This document shows, one piece after another, positions 8,261 through 17,389 of a DNA stretch of 64,000 nucleotides. Every line of letters begins with the position of its first letter. Positions within the stretch are counted from its first letter, which is position 1. Source of the DNA: Nitrospinae bacterium bin107 (GTDB taxonomy: Bacteria; UBA8248); contig MPNJ01000003.1 of NCBI GenBank assembly GCA_002238965.1, positions 296,791 through 360,790 of the forward strand, given 5' to 3'. The notes beneath the pieces are model-generated. The model was not told where the DNA came from. It saw only the letters and a program-made list of their open reading frames with translations, and did no database searches. The translations under genes were made by a program, and so were the position numbers.

Positions 8261-9436
8261 ATGAAGATATCTACCAGAGCGGTTCACCACGGAAAAGAAC
8301 CCAACGAACTCACCGGCGCCGTGAAGCCCGACATCTGCCTGAGCAGCACGTTCAAGCAGCATACGCCCGGCGAGCCCGTGGGCGATTTTGATTACTCGCG
8401 CTCTGGCAACCCGACGCGAGAGGCGCTCGAGATGAACATCGCAGGCCTCGAACGCCCCGACAACGAGGATGCCGAATGCCACGGGCTGGCTTTCTCCTCA
8501 GGCCTGGGCGCGACGACCACGATTCTTTTCGCCCTGCTCTCCCACGGCGATCACATGCTCTGCTCGGACGACGTGTACGGCGGGACCTTCCGCCTCATCA
8601 CGGGCAAGGATTTCAGGGGTTTCGAGAAATTCGGGATCGCGTGCGACTACGTGGACATGGCGGATGAAGAATCCTTGGCAGGCAAAATCAGGGAAAACAC
8701 GAAGCTCATCTGGATAGAGAGCCCCACGAATCCGCTCCTGAAGATGGCCGACATCCGGAGCATCGCCTCCACGTACGGGAAAGACGGCGCCATCGTCGCC
8801 GTGGACAACACCTTCATGAGCCCATATTTCCAGAGACCGCTCGCCCTGGGGGCGGACATCGCCGTACACAGCACGACGAAATATATCGGCGGACACAGCG
8901 ACGTCGTCGGAGGCGCACTTGTGACGAGAAGCCGGGCGCTCCATGAACGCATCAAGCATTACCAGAACGCGCTCGGGGCGACGCCCGCCCCCTTCGATTG
9001 CTACATGACCATGCGGGGCATCGACACCCTGCCCGTGCGGATGGAAAAACACCAGAAAAACGCCATGAAGATCGCAGGCTTCCTGGAGGGACACGGGGGC
9101 GTGGAGAAAGTGATTTACCCGGGGCTGGAATCTCACCCCCAGCACGAGCTGGCCAAAAAACAAATGAGCGGCTTCGGGGGCATGCTGGCGTTCTACCTGA
9201 AAGGCGGCTTGCCCGAGGCGCGCAGGTTCCTGGAAAACGTCCGGCTATTCACCCTCGCGGAGAGCTTGGGCGGCACCGAGTCCCTGGTGGAGCATCCCGC
9301 CATCATGACGCACGCCTCCCTCACCGAGGAGAGCAGAAAAGAACTCGGCATCAGCGATACCCTCATCCGGCTATCCGTGGGAATCGAGGACGCAGACGAT
9401 TTGATCGAGGATCTGAAACAGGCCCTGAATGCGTAG
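8261..9436 (+). CDS. Trans-sulfuration PLP enzyme (cystathionine gamma-lyase/gamma-synthase family)
   Basis: 391 aa; ATG with GGGAG just upstream. Cys/Met metabolism PLP family: YSRSGNPTRE (~45-54) contributes the active-site Tyr and Arg from the neighbouring subunit, SSGLGA binds the cofactor phosphate, and Lys207 in HSTTKYIGGHSD is the PLP lysine of the family signature. GGTESLVEHPA and the terminal RLSVGIEDADDLIEDL are typical of cystathionine gamma-lyase/synthase. With the CBS-like gene at 6337 it would turn cystathionine into cysteine, 2-oxobutyrate and ammonia. Gamma-synthase or O-acetylhomocysteine activity cannot be excluded. The stop codon TAG lies inside the palindromic repeat at 9433. 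Confidence 0.9.
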   Translation: MKISTRAVHHGKEPNELTGAVKPDICLSSTFKQHTPGEPVGDFDYSRSGNPTREALEMNIAGLERPDNEDAECHGLAFSSGLGATTTILFALLSHGDHMLCSDDVYGGTFRLITGKDFRGFEKFGIACDYVDMADEESLAGKIRENTKLIWIESPTNPLLKMADIRSIASTYGKDGAIVAVDNTFMSPYFQRPLALGADIAVHSTTKYIGGHSDVVGGALVTRSRALHERIKHYQNALGATPAPFDCYMTMRGIDTLPVRMEKHQKNAMKIAGFLEGHGGVEKVIYPGLESHPQHELAKKQMSGFGGMLAFYLKGGLPEARRFLENVRLFTLAESLGGTESLVEHPAIMTHASLTEESRKELGISDTLIRLSVGIEDADDLIEDLKQALNA

Positions 9437-9459
9437 GGACAGGTCCCTGTGCCTGTCCT
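9433..9459. repeat. Dispersed palindromic repeat overlapping a stop codon
   Basis: GTAGGGACAGG ... CCTGTCC, the same element as at 8041 and 27835. Its GTAG end supplies the TAG stop (9434-9436) of the transsulfuration gene, so the last codon of that protein may have been set by repeat insertion. The rest of the gap to 9587 shows no gene. Confidence 0.75.
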
Positions 9460-9587
9460 GATCACATCAGCCAAGAAATAGGACAACCACGGAGGGTTGT
9501 CTCTACGGAAAATTAAATATTTAATATCATTTCCCTATCGAGGAGTGCTTCAAATCCCCTCTCCCGGACGCATTCCTGGCCTTGCAC

Positions 9588-9636
9588 AAAAAAAAACCAT
9601 CCTCCTGCCCTCTATGAGGCCGGAAGATGGTTTTTT
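9588..9636. terminator. Bidirectional Rho-independent terminator
   Basis: An 11-bp stem (AAAAAACCATC at 9591-9601, GATGGTTTTTT at 9626-9636) with A and T tracts on both sides lies between the convergent transsulfuration gene and msrP. It should terminate transcription from both directions. Confidence 0.85.
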
Positions 9637-9651
9637 CTCTAAAACTTAAGC

Positions 9652-10656
9652 TTACATGAAATACTTCCGGTCGTTCATGTCCGGATACATGTCCCCCACC
9701 CACTTTGCATAGCCGTTGAACAGGAGTGTCGGCCTTCTCTCGTTCGTTCCCAGCATTCGCTCTGTGGCCTGGGACCACCTGGGGTGATTGAATTTCGGGT
9801 TGATGTTGGCCCAGAAGCCGTATTCGCTGGGCGCCGCCTTCTCCCAAAACGTGCGAGGCCGCTTGTCGGTGAATTCGATGGAAACGATGGATTTTATATT
9901 CTTGAAGCCGAATTTCCAGGGAATCACCAATCGCAGGGGCGCGCCATGCTGCTGCGGCATGGGATGCCCGTAGATACCCGTACCCATCATGGCCAACTCG
10001 TTCATGGCCTCCTTCATGGTGAGGCCTTCCACGTAAGGCCACGGGTACCAGACCTGGAGCTGCCCCAACGCCACCTTGCGGTTCAAGAATGTGGTGAATT
10101 TGATGTATTTCGCCTTGCTCGTGGGCTCTACTTTCTTGATCAGTTCAGATATCTTAAAGCCCGTCCACGGAACGGCCATCGCCCACGCTTCCACGCAGCG
10201 GAAACGATAAAGCCGCTCCTCGAGCGTCATGCCTTTGATCAACTCGTCGATATCGTATGTTTTGGGCTTCTTGACGTGGCCCTTCACCTCCACCTGCCAG
10301 GGGCGGGTCTCCATGCGCTTGGCCAGCCAGGAGATTGCCTTGTTGCCGCCGAATTCGTAGAAATTGTTGTATTCGGCCGCCACTTTTTCATCCGTCAGGG
10401 GCCGGTCCAGCGTGAATGCGGGATTCCGGCGCGCCGGGTAAAGGCCCACCGTCTGATCCTTGGGATGCGCGCCGGCATTTTTCGCCTGCGCCAGGGCGAG
10501 CGGCCCGTCACGTTCGGGCCAGTAGGGAGGCGTCACCATCTGGCTCAGCATCAGACCCGCGCCGCCTGCCAAAAACTTGCGGCGGTTCAAAAACACGGAT
10601 TCCGGCGTAGCCTCACGCTCGGGCATCAACCATTCGGGCTTTTTGATAAAATTCAT
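9652..10656 (-). CDS. msrP: Protein-methionine-sulfoxide reductase catalytic subunit (YedY family)
   Basis: 334 aa; ATG with GAGGGG upstream. A Tat signal is visible at ~24-45 (NRRKFLAGGAGLML), so the enzyme is exported folded with its cofactor. The oxidoreductase molybdopterin domain follows, with the Mo-ligating Cys154 in RFRCVEAWAM and PWTGFKISELI. HPMPQQHGAPLRLV and PWKFGFKNIKSI are strongly conserved in MsrP. The enzyme reduces methionine sulfoxide in periplasmic proteins. Its usual heme membrane partner MsrQ is not adjacent: the flanks are a convergent transsulfuration gene and a divergent Ldh gene. An electron donor must be encoded elsewhere or differ. Confidence 0.95.
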   Translation of the reverse strand: MNFIKKPEWLMPEREATPESVFLNRRKFLAGGAGLMLSQMVTPPYWPERDGPLALAQAKNAGAHPKDQTVGLYPARRNPAFTLDRPLTDEKVAAEYNNFYEFGGNKAISWLAKRMETRPWQVEVKGHVKKPKTYDIDELIKGMTLEERLYRFRCVEAWAMAVPWTGFKISELIKKVEPTSKAKYIKFTTFLNRKVALGQLQVWYPWPYVEGLTMKEAMNELAMMGTGIYGHPMPQQHGAPLRLVIPWKFGFKNIKSIVSIEFTDKRPRTFWEKAAPSEYGFWANINPKFNHPRWSQATERMLGTNERRPTLLFNGYAKWVGDMYPDMNDRKYFM

Positions 10657-10896
10657 GTCATCCCCTCTTGGGTGGCGGCTGGAGTCGGGTGTATCCTCCA
10701 GAACAGGCGATTCGTTTCGAGCTATCCCATGGATGCGAATTCGCCTTCCATGACGGCCTTTAGAAATATATCATAGAAATCTCACCCCGTAGTGAGAAAA
10801 CCCGCAATTAAGGAAACTTTATAGATGGACTGTGCAAATTCACCGCGCTGGCGCACCTATCAGGCACAGAGACCATAATTAGAGCGAGGAGACCCG

Positions 10897-11955
10897 ATGT
10901 CAGAACTGCGCTATCCCGTTGAACGCCTGGAGAATTTCATTCACGCCGTCCTCACGGCGCACGACGTACTGGACGATCACGCTCGCATTTGCGCCGTCCG
11001 CATGATCGAAGCCGACCTCCACGGGATGCACGGCCACGGCATCTTCCGGCTCCCTCCCTATTGCCGCAGAATTCGCGAAGGCGGCTACAACTTAAAGCCC
11101 GACATCCGCGCCGAGCGCGAAACCGCCGTGAGCGCGCTTGTGGACGGAGACAACGGCTTCGGCCAGGTGGTCGTGACTTTTGCGGCCGAACTCGCGATCC
11201 AGAAGGCGAGAGAAAGCGGGCTGGCATGGATCGGCATACGCCACGGAAACCACGCCGGCGCCGCAGGCGTTTACGCCGCCCTGCCCCTCGCGCACGACAT
11301 GATCGGGATGTACATGGCCGTCGCCAATGCGAACCACATGCCTCCCTGGGGCGGCGTGGACATGCTCCTGAGCACCAACCCCATCGCCTACGCCATCCCG
11401 GCGGGCGAGGAGCCGCCCTTCGTCCTCGACATGGCCACCACCGAGACCTCCTACGGCAAGGTGAAGGTCTACGCCCAGGAGGGAAAACCGATGCCCGAGG
11501 GCTGGATGATGACCAGAGACGGAAAACCCCTCACCGACGCCTCGCGTGCCGAGGAGGGTTTTCTGCTACCCATCGGGGGTCACAAGGGCTACGGGCTGAA
11601 CATGATGATCGGAGCACTCGCCGGCGTGTTGAACGGAGCGGCCTTCGGCTCGGACGTCATCGATTTCAACAAGGACTTCCAGACGCCCACGAACACCGGC
11701 CAGGTGTTCTTCGCCATGCGGCCGGACATCTTCCGGGACCTGGATGACTTCAAGGCGGAGATGGACCTCAGAATCCGCGAGATCAGAAACTCCGCTCCCA
11801 TGGAGGGCAAAGGTCCCATCCGGATTCCCGGTGAGAACCTCGCGCGCCGGAAAGATGAGATGCGCCGAGAGGGCGTGCCCGTCGCTGCACCCGTGATCGC
11901 CCAACTCAGAGAATTGGCCGAAGAGCTCGACTTAGGCGACAGACTCGCCGACTGA
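10897..11955 (+). CDS. Ldh family oxidoreductase (malate/L-lactate/ureidoglycolate dehydrogenase type)
   Basis: 352 aa. Family hallmarks: the N-terminal helical part with DLHGMHGHGIFRLP, GNHAGAAG, STNPIAYAIPAG and DMATTETSYGKV, then GGHKGYGL in the C-terminal half. These NAD(P)-dependent enzymes use a fold unrelated to classical LDH and oxidise 2-hydroxy acids such as malate, sulfolactate or ureidoglycolate. The substrate is open. Its TGA and the stop of the convergent DMT gene lie back to back inside the palindrome TGATCA, with no spacer. Upstream is a ~240-base divergent region shared with msrP. Confidence 0.93.
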   Translation: MSELRYPVERLENFIHAVLTAHDVLDDHARICAVRMIEADLHGMHGHGIFRLPPYCRRIREGGYNLKPDIRAERETAVSALVDGDNGFGQVVVTFAAELAIQKARESGLAWIGIRHGNHAGAAGVYAALPLAHDMIGMYMAVANANHMPPWGGVDMLLSTNPIAYAIPAGEEPPFVLDMATTETSYGKVKVYAQEGKPMPEGWMMTRDGKPLTDASRAEEGFLLPIGGHKGYGLNMMIGALAGVLNGAAFGSDVIDFNKDFQTPTNTGQVFFAMRPDIFRDLDDFKAEMDLRIREIRNSAPMEGKGPIRIPGENLARRKDEMRREGVPVAAPVIAQLRELAEELDLGDRLAD

Positions 11956-12813
11956 TCACGCGAGGCTGATCAGCGCGCCGCCCGCAACGATGAAAGCCGC
12001 GCCCAGCACCATGAGCGGCGTCAGCGGCTCCATGCCCTGCGGCAAAAACCGCGAGAAGAGCAGCACGAACAGGGGTTGGGCCGAGGTGATCGGCGTCACG
12101 ACGACGATGCGCCCCTCCTCGAGCGCGAAGAAAAGCGCCGTAAGGGCCGAGAAACTGGCGATTCCCACGAGCACAAAATAAAAGAGGCCCTTCCCGGTAA
12201 AATCCTTGCGCCCACTTCTGGAATTCGCCAGGACAACAGCCATGACAATGCTCGATGTTCCCGCCATCACGAAAATCGCCAGCGTCTTGTAGGGCACGTC
12301 GGGCGAGGAGTAGCGGATAATGAGATCGCGCATGACCCATATGAGCGTGGCCCCGATGGCGTAGGCGATTCCGGTGAGCGCCCACGAGCGCATTTCGTCT
12401 TTTCTGATCGACAGTACGATGATGCCGCAGACGATGAGCGCGGTTCCCGCGGTGAGGACAGGCGTGAGCTGCTCGCCGAGAAGCAAGACGGCCAGCGTGC
12501 TCGAGAAGAGTGGCCCCAGACCGCGCAGGATTCCCGAAGGTGCCGCCCCGATGCGCTGAACACCCGCGAACTGAAACGTCCTCGATATGCTGGGGGTGAT
12601 CACGCCGAGCCCCACGAACCAGAGCAGGTGCGGGTTGGCGAAAGCGCTCATCGGCACGCTCGCCGCTATCCAGGGCAGATAGAGCAGCGTCACCACGGCC
12701 GAAGCAACGAACCCGCCGAACACGGGCGTCGCCTCCCGCGTCGCCAAGCGCGAGAAGATGAACGTCAGCGCGAAAAAAGCCGACGCCGCAACGGCCAGGG
12801 GAATTTCGGTCAA
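11956..12813 (-). CDS. EamA/DMT family transporter
   Basis: 285 aa, about ten hydrophobic helices in two EamA repeats. The halves end in the typical LLLGEQLTPVLTAGTALIV (~110-130) and GMEPLTPLMVLGAAFIVAGG (C-terminus) helices. These drug/metabolite exporters move small metabolites across the inner membrane; the substrate is not evident. The gene lies downstream of the M24 peptidase gene on the same strand, but a strong terminator separates them, so it probably has its own promoter in 12814-12888. Confidence 0.92.
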   Translation of the reverse strand: MTEIPLAVAASAFFALTFIFSRLATREATPVFGGFVASAVVTLLYLPWIAASVPMSAFANPHLLWFVGLGVITPSISRTFQFAGVQRIGAAPSGILRGLGPLFSSTLAVLLLGEQLTPVLTAGTALIVCGIIVLSIRKDEMRSWALTGIAYAIGATLIWVMRDLIIRYSSPDVPYKTLAIFVMAGTSSIVMAVVLANSRSGRKDFTGKGLFYFVLVGIASFSALTALFFALEEGRIVVVTPITSAQPLFVLLFSRFLPQGMEPLTPLMVLGAAFIVAGGALISLA

Positions 12814-12834
12814 CGCATGCCTCGTCTCAGAATG

Positions 12835-12867
12835 AAAAAGCGCCCCCGGACCACACGCCAGGGGCGC
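12835..12867 (-). terminator. Rho-independent terminator after the M24 peptidase gene
   Basis: A 10-bp stem (12840-12849 with 12858-12867, one G-U pair), an 8-base loop and, on the minus strand, a TTTTT tract. It lies 21 bases beyond the peptidase stop. Confidence 0.85.
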
Positions 12868-12888
12868 CGATTCAGGACAATCACCTGC

Positions 12889-14127
12889 TCAATCCTGAAT
12901 GATCAACTCCTCGCAATAGGGAGCGCGCGTCATGTAGACGGGTTCATCCTCGGTGATGAGAATATGATCCTCGATGCGCACGCCGGCCCCGCCCGGAATT
13001 CCCGGAACGAAGATGAGCGGCTCGATGGCGAACGTCATCCCCGGCACGAAGTCCACGCTCTCGGCCCCGGGCATCACCTCGCCCACGTAGGGCGGTTCGT
13101 TGGGCGATATGCCGCAGCCGTGCCCGATGAAGAGTTTAATGAAATTATCCTCGAGACCCGCAGAACGAGCGATTTCCAGGAACTCCGCCGCCGAGTCGTC
13201 GTTCGTGTAGCCGGGGCGCATCTTGGCGATACCAGCCTTGAGCGCTTTGTAGACGGTCGTATACACCTTTTGCTGCATGGGATGGGGCGGGCCGCCGGCC
13301 ACCTTCGCGCGTCCGCAGTCGCCGAAATACCCGTTCCAGCAGGCGCCGATGTCGATGAAGACGATATCCGCGTTCCTGATGATTTTATCGGTGGGAAAGC
13401 GCGTCGGCGGCGCCATGTGTTCGCCCGAGGCGACGAACGGAGACGCCAGATGCCCGAACTCCCCGCCGTGGGTAAAGAGCGTCTTCATGGCCTCGGCCGC
13501 CACGTCGAACTCGCGCACGCCCGGCACAGCGTGGTTCAGAGCCGTGATGGTCACGGCGTCGGCGATGGCGCACGCCTGGTGGAGGCAGGCTATCTCGTCC
13601 GGCGTCTTCTGCACCCGGCTCATGTACATGAACTGCTCGCCATCCACGAAGTTGGCTTCGGGGAAATATTTTTCGATCATCGCCCGCTGGGTGAACGTGT
13701 GCCCATCCAGCCCGATGGTGCCGTTCGAAACCCCCCAGTCATCGAATCGCGTCTTGATGTCGATCCCCACCGTGTGCTCGACGAGACCGGGCTCCTCCAG
13801 GATGCCGATAGGCACGTAATCGTCTATCCAGGGCATGCACTCCTCGATGCGGTGCGCCTCGCCGCTCGAGGCGAGCAGCGTCGGATTACCTTCCTGCCTG
13901 AGCAGTACGCCGTAGGTGGTGGAGGAGCGGTACTGAATCATGATGACGCGTGCGCTTGTGAGGTAGCGCACGTTCTCGTCTTTCCAGAGTATGAGGGCGT
14001 CGATACCCTGTTCCTTCATCGCCGCCTGGGTTTTCTCGACGCGCTCTCTGCGCATCTGGTCCATGTCGATGCGGTGCTCCCAGTCGACCATCATCGAGCC
14101 GCGCGCCCACGTGGGGTAGTCCGTCAT
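12889..14127 (-). CDS. M24 family metallopeptidase (Xaa-Pro aminopeptidase-like)
   Basis: 412 aa, with an N-terminal creatinase-like domain (to ~170) and a C-terminal pita-bread domain. All five expected metal ligands are seen in order: Asp in FIDIGACW, Asp in YFGDCGRA, His in FIGHGCGI, Glu in FAIEPL and Glu in VRIEDHILI. Such enzymes remove N-terminal residues before proline, hydrolyse creatine or related amidines, or cleave DMSP in DddP. The N-terminal domain and the GDCGR spacing do not separate these alternatives. The gene is divergent from the enoyl-CoA hydratase gene. Confidence 0.92.
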   Translation of the reverse strand: MTDYPTWARGSMMVDWEHRIDMDQMRRERVEKTQAAMKEQGIDALILWKDENVRYLTSARVIMIQYRSSTTYGVLLRQEGNPTLLASSGEAHRIEECMPWIDDYVPIGILEEPGLVEHTVGIDIKTRFDDWGVSNGTIGLDGHTFTQRAMIEKYFPEANFVDGEQFMYMSRVQKTPDEIACLHQACAIADAVTITALNHAVPGVREFDVAAEAMKTLFTHGGEFGHLASPFVASGEHMAPPTRFPTDKIIRNADIVFIDIGACWNGYFGDCGRAKVAGGPPHPMQQKVYTTVYKALKAGIAKMRPGYTNDDSAAEFLEIARSAGLEDNFIKLFIGHGCGISPNEPPYVGEVMPGAESVDFVPGMTFAIEPLIFVPGIPGGAGVRIEDHILITEDEPVYMTRAPYCEELIIQD

Positions 14128-14383
14128 TGCTTCTTCCTCCTCGAAAACAAAGATTTCGGCCTGAAATTATCGAGTCTGCAAAAGATAATTCTGAATATGG
14201 AATTCGCGGCGACGCTAGCACCCGCGCCCTGGCCTGTCAAGAAAACGCGGGCGGGGCGGCTTGTCGAATGCGTGCAAAAGAGATGGATACCTCCGCATCG
14301 TTGACTTGAAGGCCCGGCCTCGCTACTTTCGGCGCAAAGGACTTGCAACAAGCGCATTCACCAAATCAACATGGAGAAGTCCC

Positions 14384-15151
14384 ATGAGCCTGGTCAATTA
14401 CGAAGTGAAGGATAAAATCGCCACAATCACCCTGAATCGGCCCGAGAAGCTCAATGCCTACACCGAGGAGATGGTGGACGAGATGTACGAAGCCTGCCAG
14501 AGATTCGCCAAGGACGACGACGCCTGGACGGCCATCGTCACAGGCGCAGGCGATCGCGCGTTCTGCGCAGGACACGACCTCACCCTGGTCGTGGAAAGCG
14601 AAGGACAATACAAGGATCACGACTCTCCCACAGTGTGGTACGGAGAATTCGAGATATACAAACCCATGATCGCCGCGGTGAACGGCTACGCCTTCGGCGG
14701 GGGGTGTTCCCTGGCGCTCTCGTGCGACATCCGGATCGCGTCCGAGAACGCAGTGTTCGGCTACCCGCAGCCCAAGTACGGCGCGATGAGTCTGGGCGGC
14801 CACCAGCGGATGCCCAAGACCATCCCGCCCGGCATCGCCATGGAATTCATGCTCACAGGGAGGCACATCCCGGCGGAAGAAGCCGCACGCTGGGGTATGG
14901 TGAACAAGGTGGTGCCCCAGGACGCCCTGATGGACGAGGCGCGCGCCATGGCCGCCCTCATCAACGAGAACGCGCCCTTATCCGTCCGGCACACGAAAGA
15001 GGCGGTGCTCAAGGGTCTGAGAACGCCCGACGTTCGCGAAGGAATCGCCATGGCGAAACTCATCAGCTATCGACTCCAGACCTCACATGACACGCAAGAG
15101 GGTCTCGCGGCCTTCATGGAGAAGAGAAAACCCGAATGGCAGGGCCGTTAG
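14384..15151 (+). CDS. Enoyl-CoA hydratase/isomerase family protein
   Basis: 255 aa from ATG at 14384, with GGAGAAG close upstream; earlier in-frame starts would add an unrelated tail. Crotonase fold: TITLNRPEKLNAY at the N-terminus, GDRAFCAGHDLT (oxyanion loop) near residue 60, and AAVNGYAFGGGCSLALSCDIRIAS around 105-128 (key parts AFGGGCSLAL and DIRIA). The expected general-base Glu of true hydratases near position 140 falls in a PQPKYG segment, so another crotonase reaction (isomerase, dehalogenase, ligase) is possible. Confidence 0.9.
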   Translation: MSLVNYEVKDKIATITLNRPEKLNAYTEEMVDEMYEACQRFAKDDDAWTAIVTGAGDRAFCAGHDLTLVVESEGQYKDHDSPTVWYGEFEIYKPMIAAVNGYAFGGGCSLALSCDIRIASENAVFGYPQPKYGAMSLGGHQRMPKTIPPGIAMEFMLTGRHIPAEEAARWGMVNKVVPQDALMDEARAMAALINENAPLSVRHTKEAVLKGLRTPDVREGIAMAKLISYRLQTSHDTQEGLAAFMEKRKPEWQGR

Positions 15152-15224
15152 AATAAATTGCCTGTCCGTCTCTCCATTCACATTAGGTGTAATGCGCATA
15201 TATCTTCATACGAGGAACCCATAG

Positions 15225-16262
15225 ATGAATGATGCACCGAAAATCGGCATGGCCTTCATCGGTCTCGGCTGGTGGGGCGCCGTGCTCGCAGACGCCGCCC
15301 TCGCCTCCGGAAAAGTGAAGGTGACCGGCGGCTTCGCCCGCACGCCCTCTACCCGCGAAGAATTTATCGGGAAATACGGTGGGAAGAACTTCGCCTCCAT
15401 CGACGAGGTGATGGCCGACTCCGAGACAGAGGCCGTCGTTATCGCAACGGCAAACTCCGTCCACAAGGAGATCGCAGTCGCCGCCGCGCGCGCGGGCAAG
15501 CACGTTCACCTGGAAAAACCGATGGCGCTCAGCGTTTCGGACGCGAAAGCGGTTGAGCAGGCGTGTAAAGACCACGGCGTGAAACTCCACATGGGGCAGA
15601 ACTTCCGGCGCTGGCCGATGTTTCGCAAGGCGAAGGAAATCGTCGAAAGCGGAAATCTGGGGCTGGTGAACTACACGGTCGCCACGTTTTCCAATAACCA
15701 CGGCTTCACCTCCGGCCCCAAGAGCATGCGGTGGGACGCCACGGAAAACCCGGGTGGGCCGCTCTACAGCTACACCATCCACCTGGGCGACATTATGGAA
15801 TATCTCTTCGGCGACGTAGACGAGGTGAGCGCCGCATGCGCCAAGGTGGGCGGCCCGAACCCCCAGGAAGACGCCGCCGCCGCCATCTTGCGCTTCAAGA
15901 GCGGGCTGATGGGCGTCATTTCGAGCAGCTATCTGGCTCCCTTCCACTTTGCCTTCGACGTTCAGGGCACCGAAGCGAACCTGAGCCTTTCCACGACGGA
16001 AAACCCGACTCTCAAGCGGCCCATCGACCTGATGGGCGGTCTGAAAACAGAGACAGTGGAGCTCGACCATGATCTCGTAGAGGGGAGACTCCTCGCGAAC
16101 CGCGAGCAGTTCGACGACCTGATCGGCGCGATCCGAGAGGACAGGGACCCGGAAGTCACCGGTCGCCACGGTGTGCGGGCGCTCGCCATCATGCGGGCGA
16201 TTCTCAAGAGCAACGCAGAGAGACGGATTGTGACAATCGAGGAGATTCTGGAGTCCGACTAG
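15225..16262 (+). CDS. Gfo/Idh/MocA family oxidoreductase
   Basis: 345 aa. The N-terminal Rossmann domain begins with IGMAFIGLGWWGAVLA and contains the family Glu-Lys-Pro motif as HVHLEKPMALS near residue 95. The C-terminal substrate-binding domain starts around 125 (LHMGQNFRRWPMFRKA) and includes GPLYSYTIHLGD with the His expected for catalysis. The family oxidises sugars, inositols or related polyols with NAD(P). It follows the enoyl-CoA hydratase gene by 73 bases on the same strand; their substrates are not obviously linked. Confidence 0.92.
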   Translation: MNDAPKIGMAFIGLGWWGAVLADAALASGKVKVTGGFARTPSTREEFIGKYGGKNFASIDEVMADSETEAVVIATANSVHKEIAVAAARAGKHVHLEKPMALSVSDAKAVEQACKDHGVKLHMGQNFRRWPMFRKAKEIVESGNLGLVNYTVATFSNNHGFTSGPKSMRWDATENPGGPLYSYTIHLGDIMEYLFGDVDEVSAACAKVGGPNPQEDAAAAILRFKSGLMGVISSSYLAPFHFAFDVQGTEANLSLSTTENPTLKRPIDLMGGLKTETVELDHDLVEGRLLANREQFDDLIGAIREDRDPEVTGRHGVRALAIMRAILKSNAERRIVTIEEILESD

Positions 16263-16376
16263 GCCCGAAACATGACTATCGCAAGATGGGCCTGATTCGC
16301 GTATAATTCTCACTCGTTAGCCCACCGCATCTCTGTGACTTGTTCCGCCCGGACTCGTTTCGGAAACGGTATTCTC

Positions 16377-17192
16377 ATGGGCAGGCGCCGCGATACACCG
16401 GATTTCATGCGCTCTAACAAACTCCCGGCACTGGCATACAGACCCGCTGCCCAGGAGCGCGAACTCACCGGAAAACTCATCGCTTCCACGAGTGCGGACG
16501 AGCGCGAAGCGCTGGGCCAGAAACTGCTCGACAACATTTGCCGCAACCTCAAAATCCCCAGGACGCGCCTGCGCGTGTTCGAAAAGCGCCAACCCCACAA
16601 GCTGCGCGGCGGAAAACTCGCCTACAAGCTCTATGGCACCTATAACTGTGAAACCGCGGTGATCGAAATCGCCAACCTGACTTCTGTTCGCAAGCAGGTT
16701 GTCGCGGGCAAGACGTTTCTCGATACCCTCATCCACGAACTCATGCACCACATCGACAGAAAATTTCTCCGAATTCCCTCCACACCCCACAGCCCCGGCT
16801 TTTACAAACGCATCGAGGACCTCAAAACCAAACTCATGCGCATGAAGGGCGGGGAGCGGGCATCCCCGCAAGAAGCCTCCTGGGAGCGACCCAGAGACCT
16901 GACGGCAGCTCTCGAGGCGGCGGCCGCAAACGCCCGTGGGAGAAACGATAGTCAAGACCGGCAACAGCCAAATGAGTCGAACCCGGAGGATGTTCGGCCC
17001 GAAACGAGAAAATCCAGGTTGTCCCCACAGGATGAAACGGAATCCCTCTTTCCGCCGCCACCAGGTGAACCAAGCGCAGCGATACCCCGGAAAAAACCAC
17101 CACGCGCGCGCGAAGGAGTGAGCACGCCTCCGAAAAATCCCCAAAAAGTCGCTTCGGGAGAGAAAGAACCGCAGCTGTCGTTCGATTATTAA
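16377..17192 (+). CDS. Uncharacterised HExxH-motif protein (putative zinc metalloprotease, SprT-like)
   Basis: 271 aa from ATG at 16377; a GTG at 16335 is an alternative start. Residues 120-124 read HELMH inside the helix TFLDTLIHELMHHIDRKF, a gluzincin-type zinc site, with a further His at 138 in TPHSPGFYKRIEDL that could be the third ligand, as in SprT-like folds. The middle portion (GTYNCETAVIEIANLTS) looks like the beta-strands that precede such a helix. The last ~100 residues are polar, Pro/Lys-rich and probably disordered. No signal peptide. I do not recognise a named family; protease activity is inference. Confidence 0.7.
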   Translation: MGRRRDTPDFMRSNKLPALAYRPAAQERELTGKLIASTSADEREALGQKLLDNICRNLKIPRTRLRVFEKRQPHKLRGGKLAYKLYGTYNCETAVIEIANLTSVRKQVVAGKTFLDTLIHELMHHIDRKFLRIPSTPHSPGFYKRIEDLKTKLMRMKGGERASPQEASWERPRDLTAALEAAAANARGRNDSQDRQQPNESNPEDVRPETRKSRLSPQDETESLFPPPPGEPSAAIPRKKPPRAREGVSTPPKNPQKVASGEKEPQLSFDY

Positions 17193-17389
17193 TTTTCTAC
17201 AATCTACTTTAGATAAACAATATTAAAACTTGAAATAAAAAGTGAAAAAAATTCACAAAATTCCCCTTCAAGGCCCGTCTTTCGCTCCCACGTTCGGGCG
17301 GTTGTGTTTCACTCTTCGATTGGGTAAACAGAGGGACTGGGCATACGCCTTCATACTAACAAACGAATATCGCAGAGGAGTTTCCTTCT

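Noticed and set aside
12076..14304. 742-codon open frame on the plus strand
   Set aside because: Antisense to the DMT transporter and M24 peptidase genes, which carry full family motifs; its translation is a low-complexity Arg/His/Asp-rich string typical of shadow frames in GC-rich DNA.
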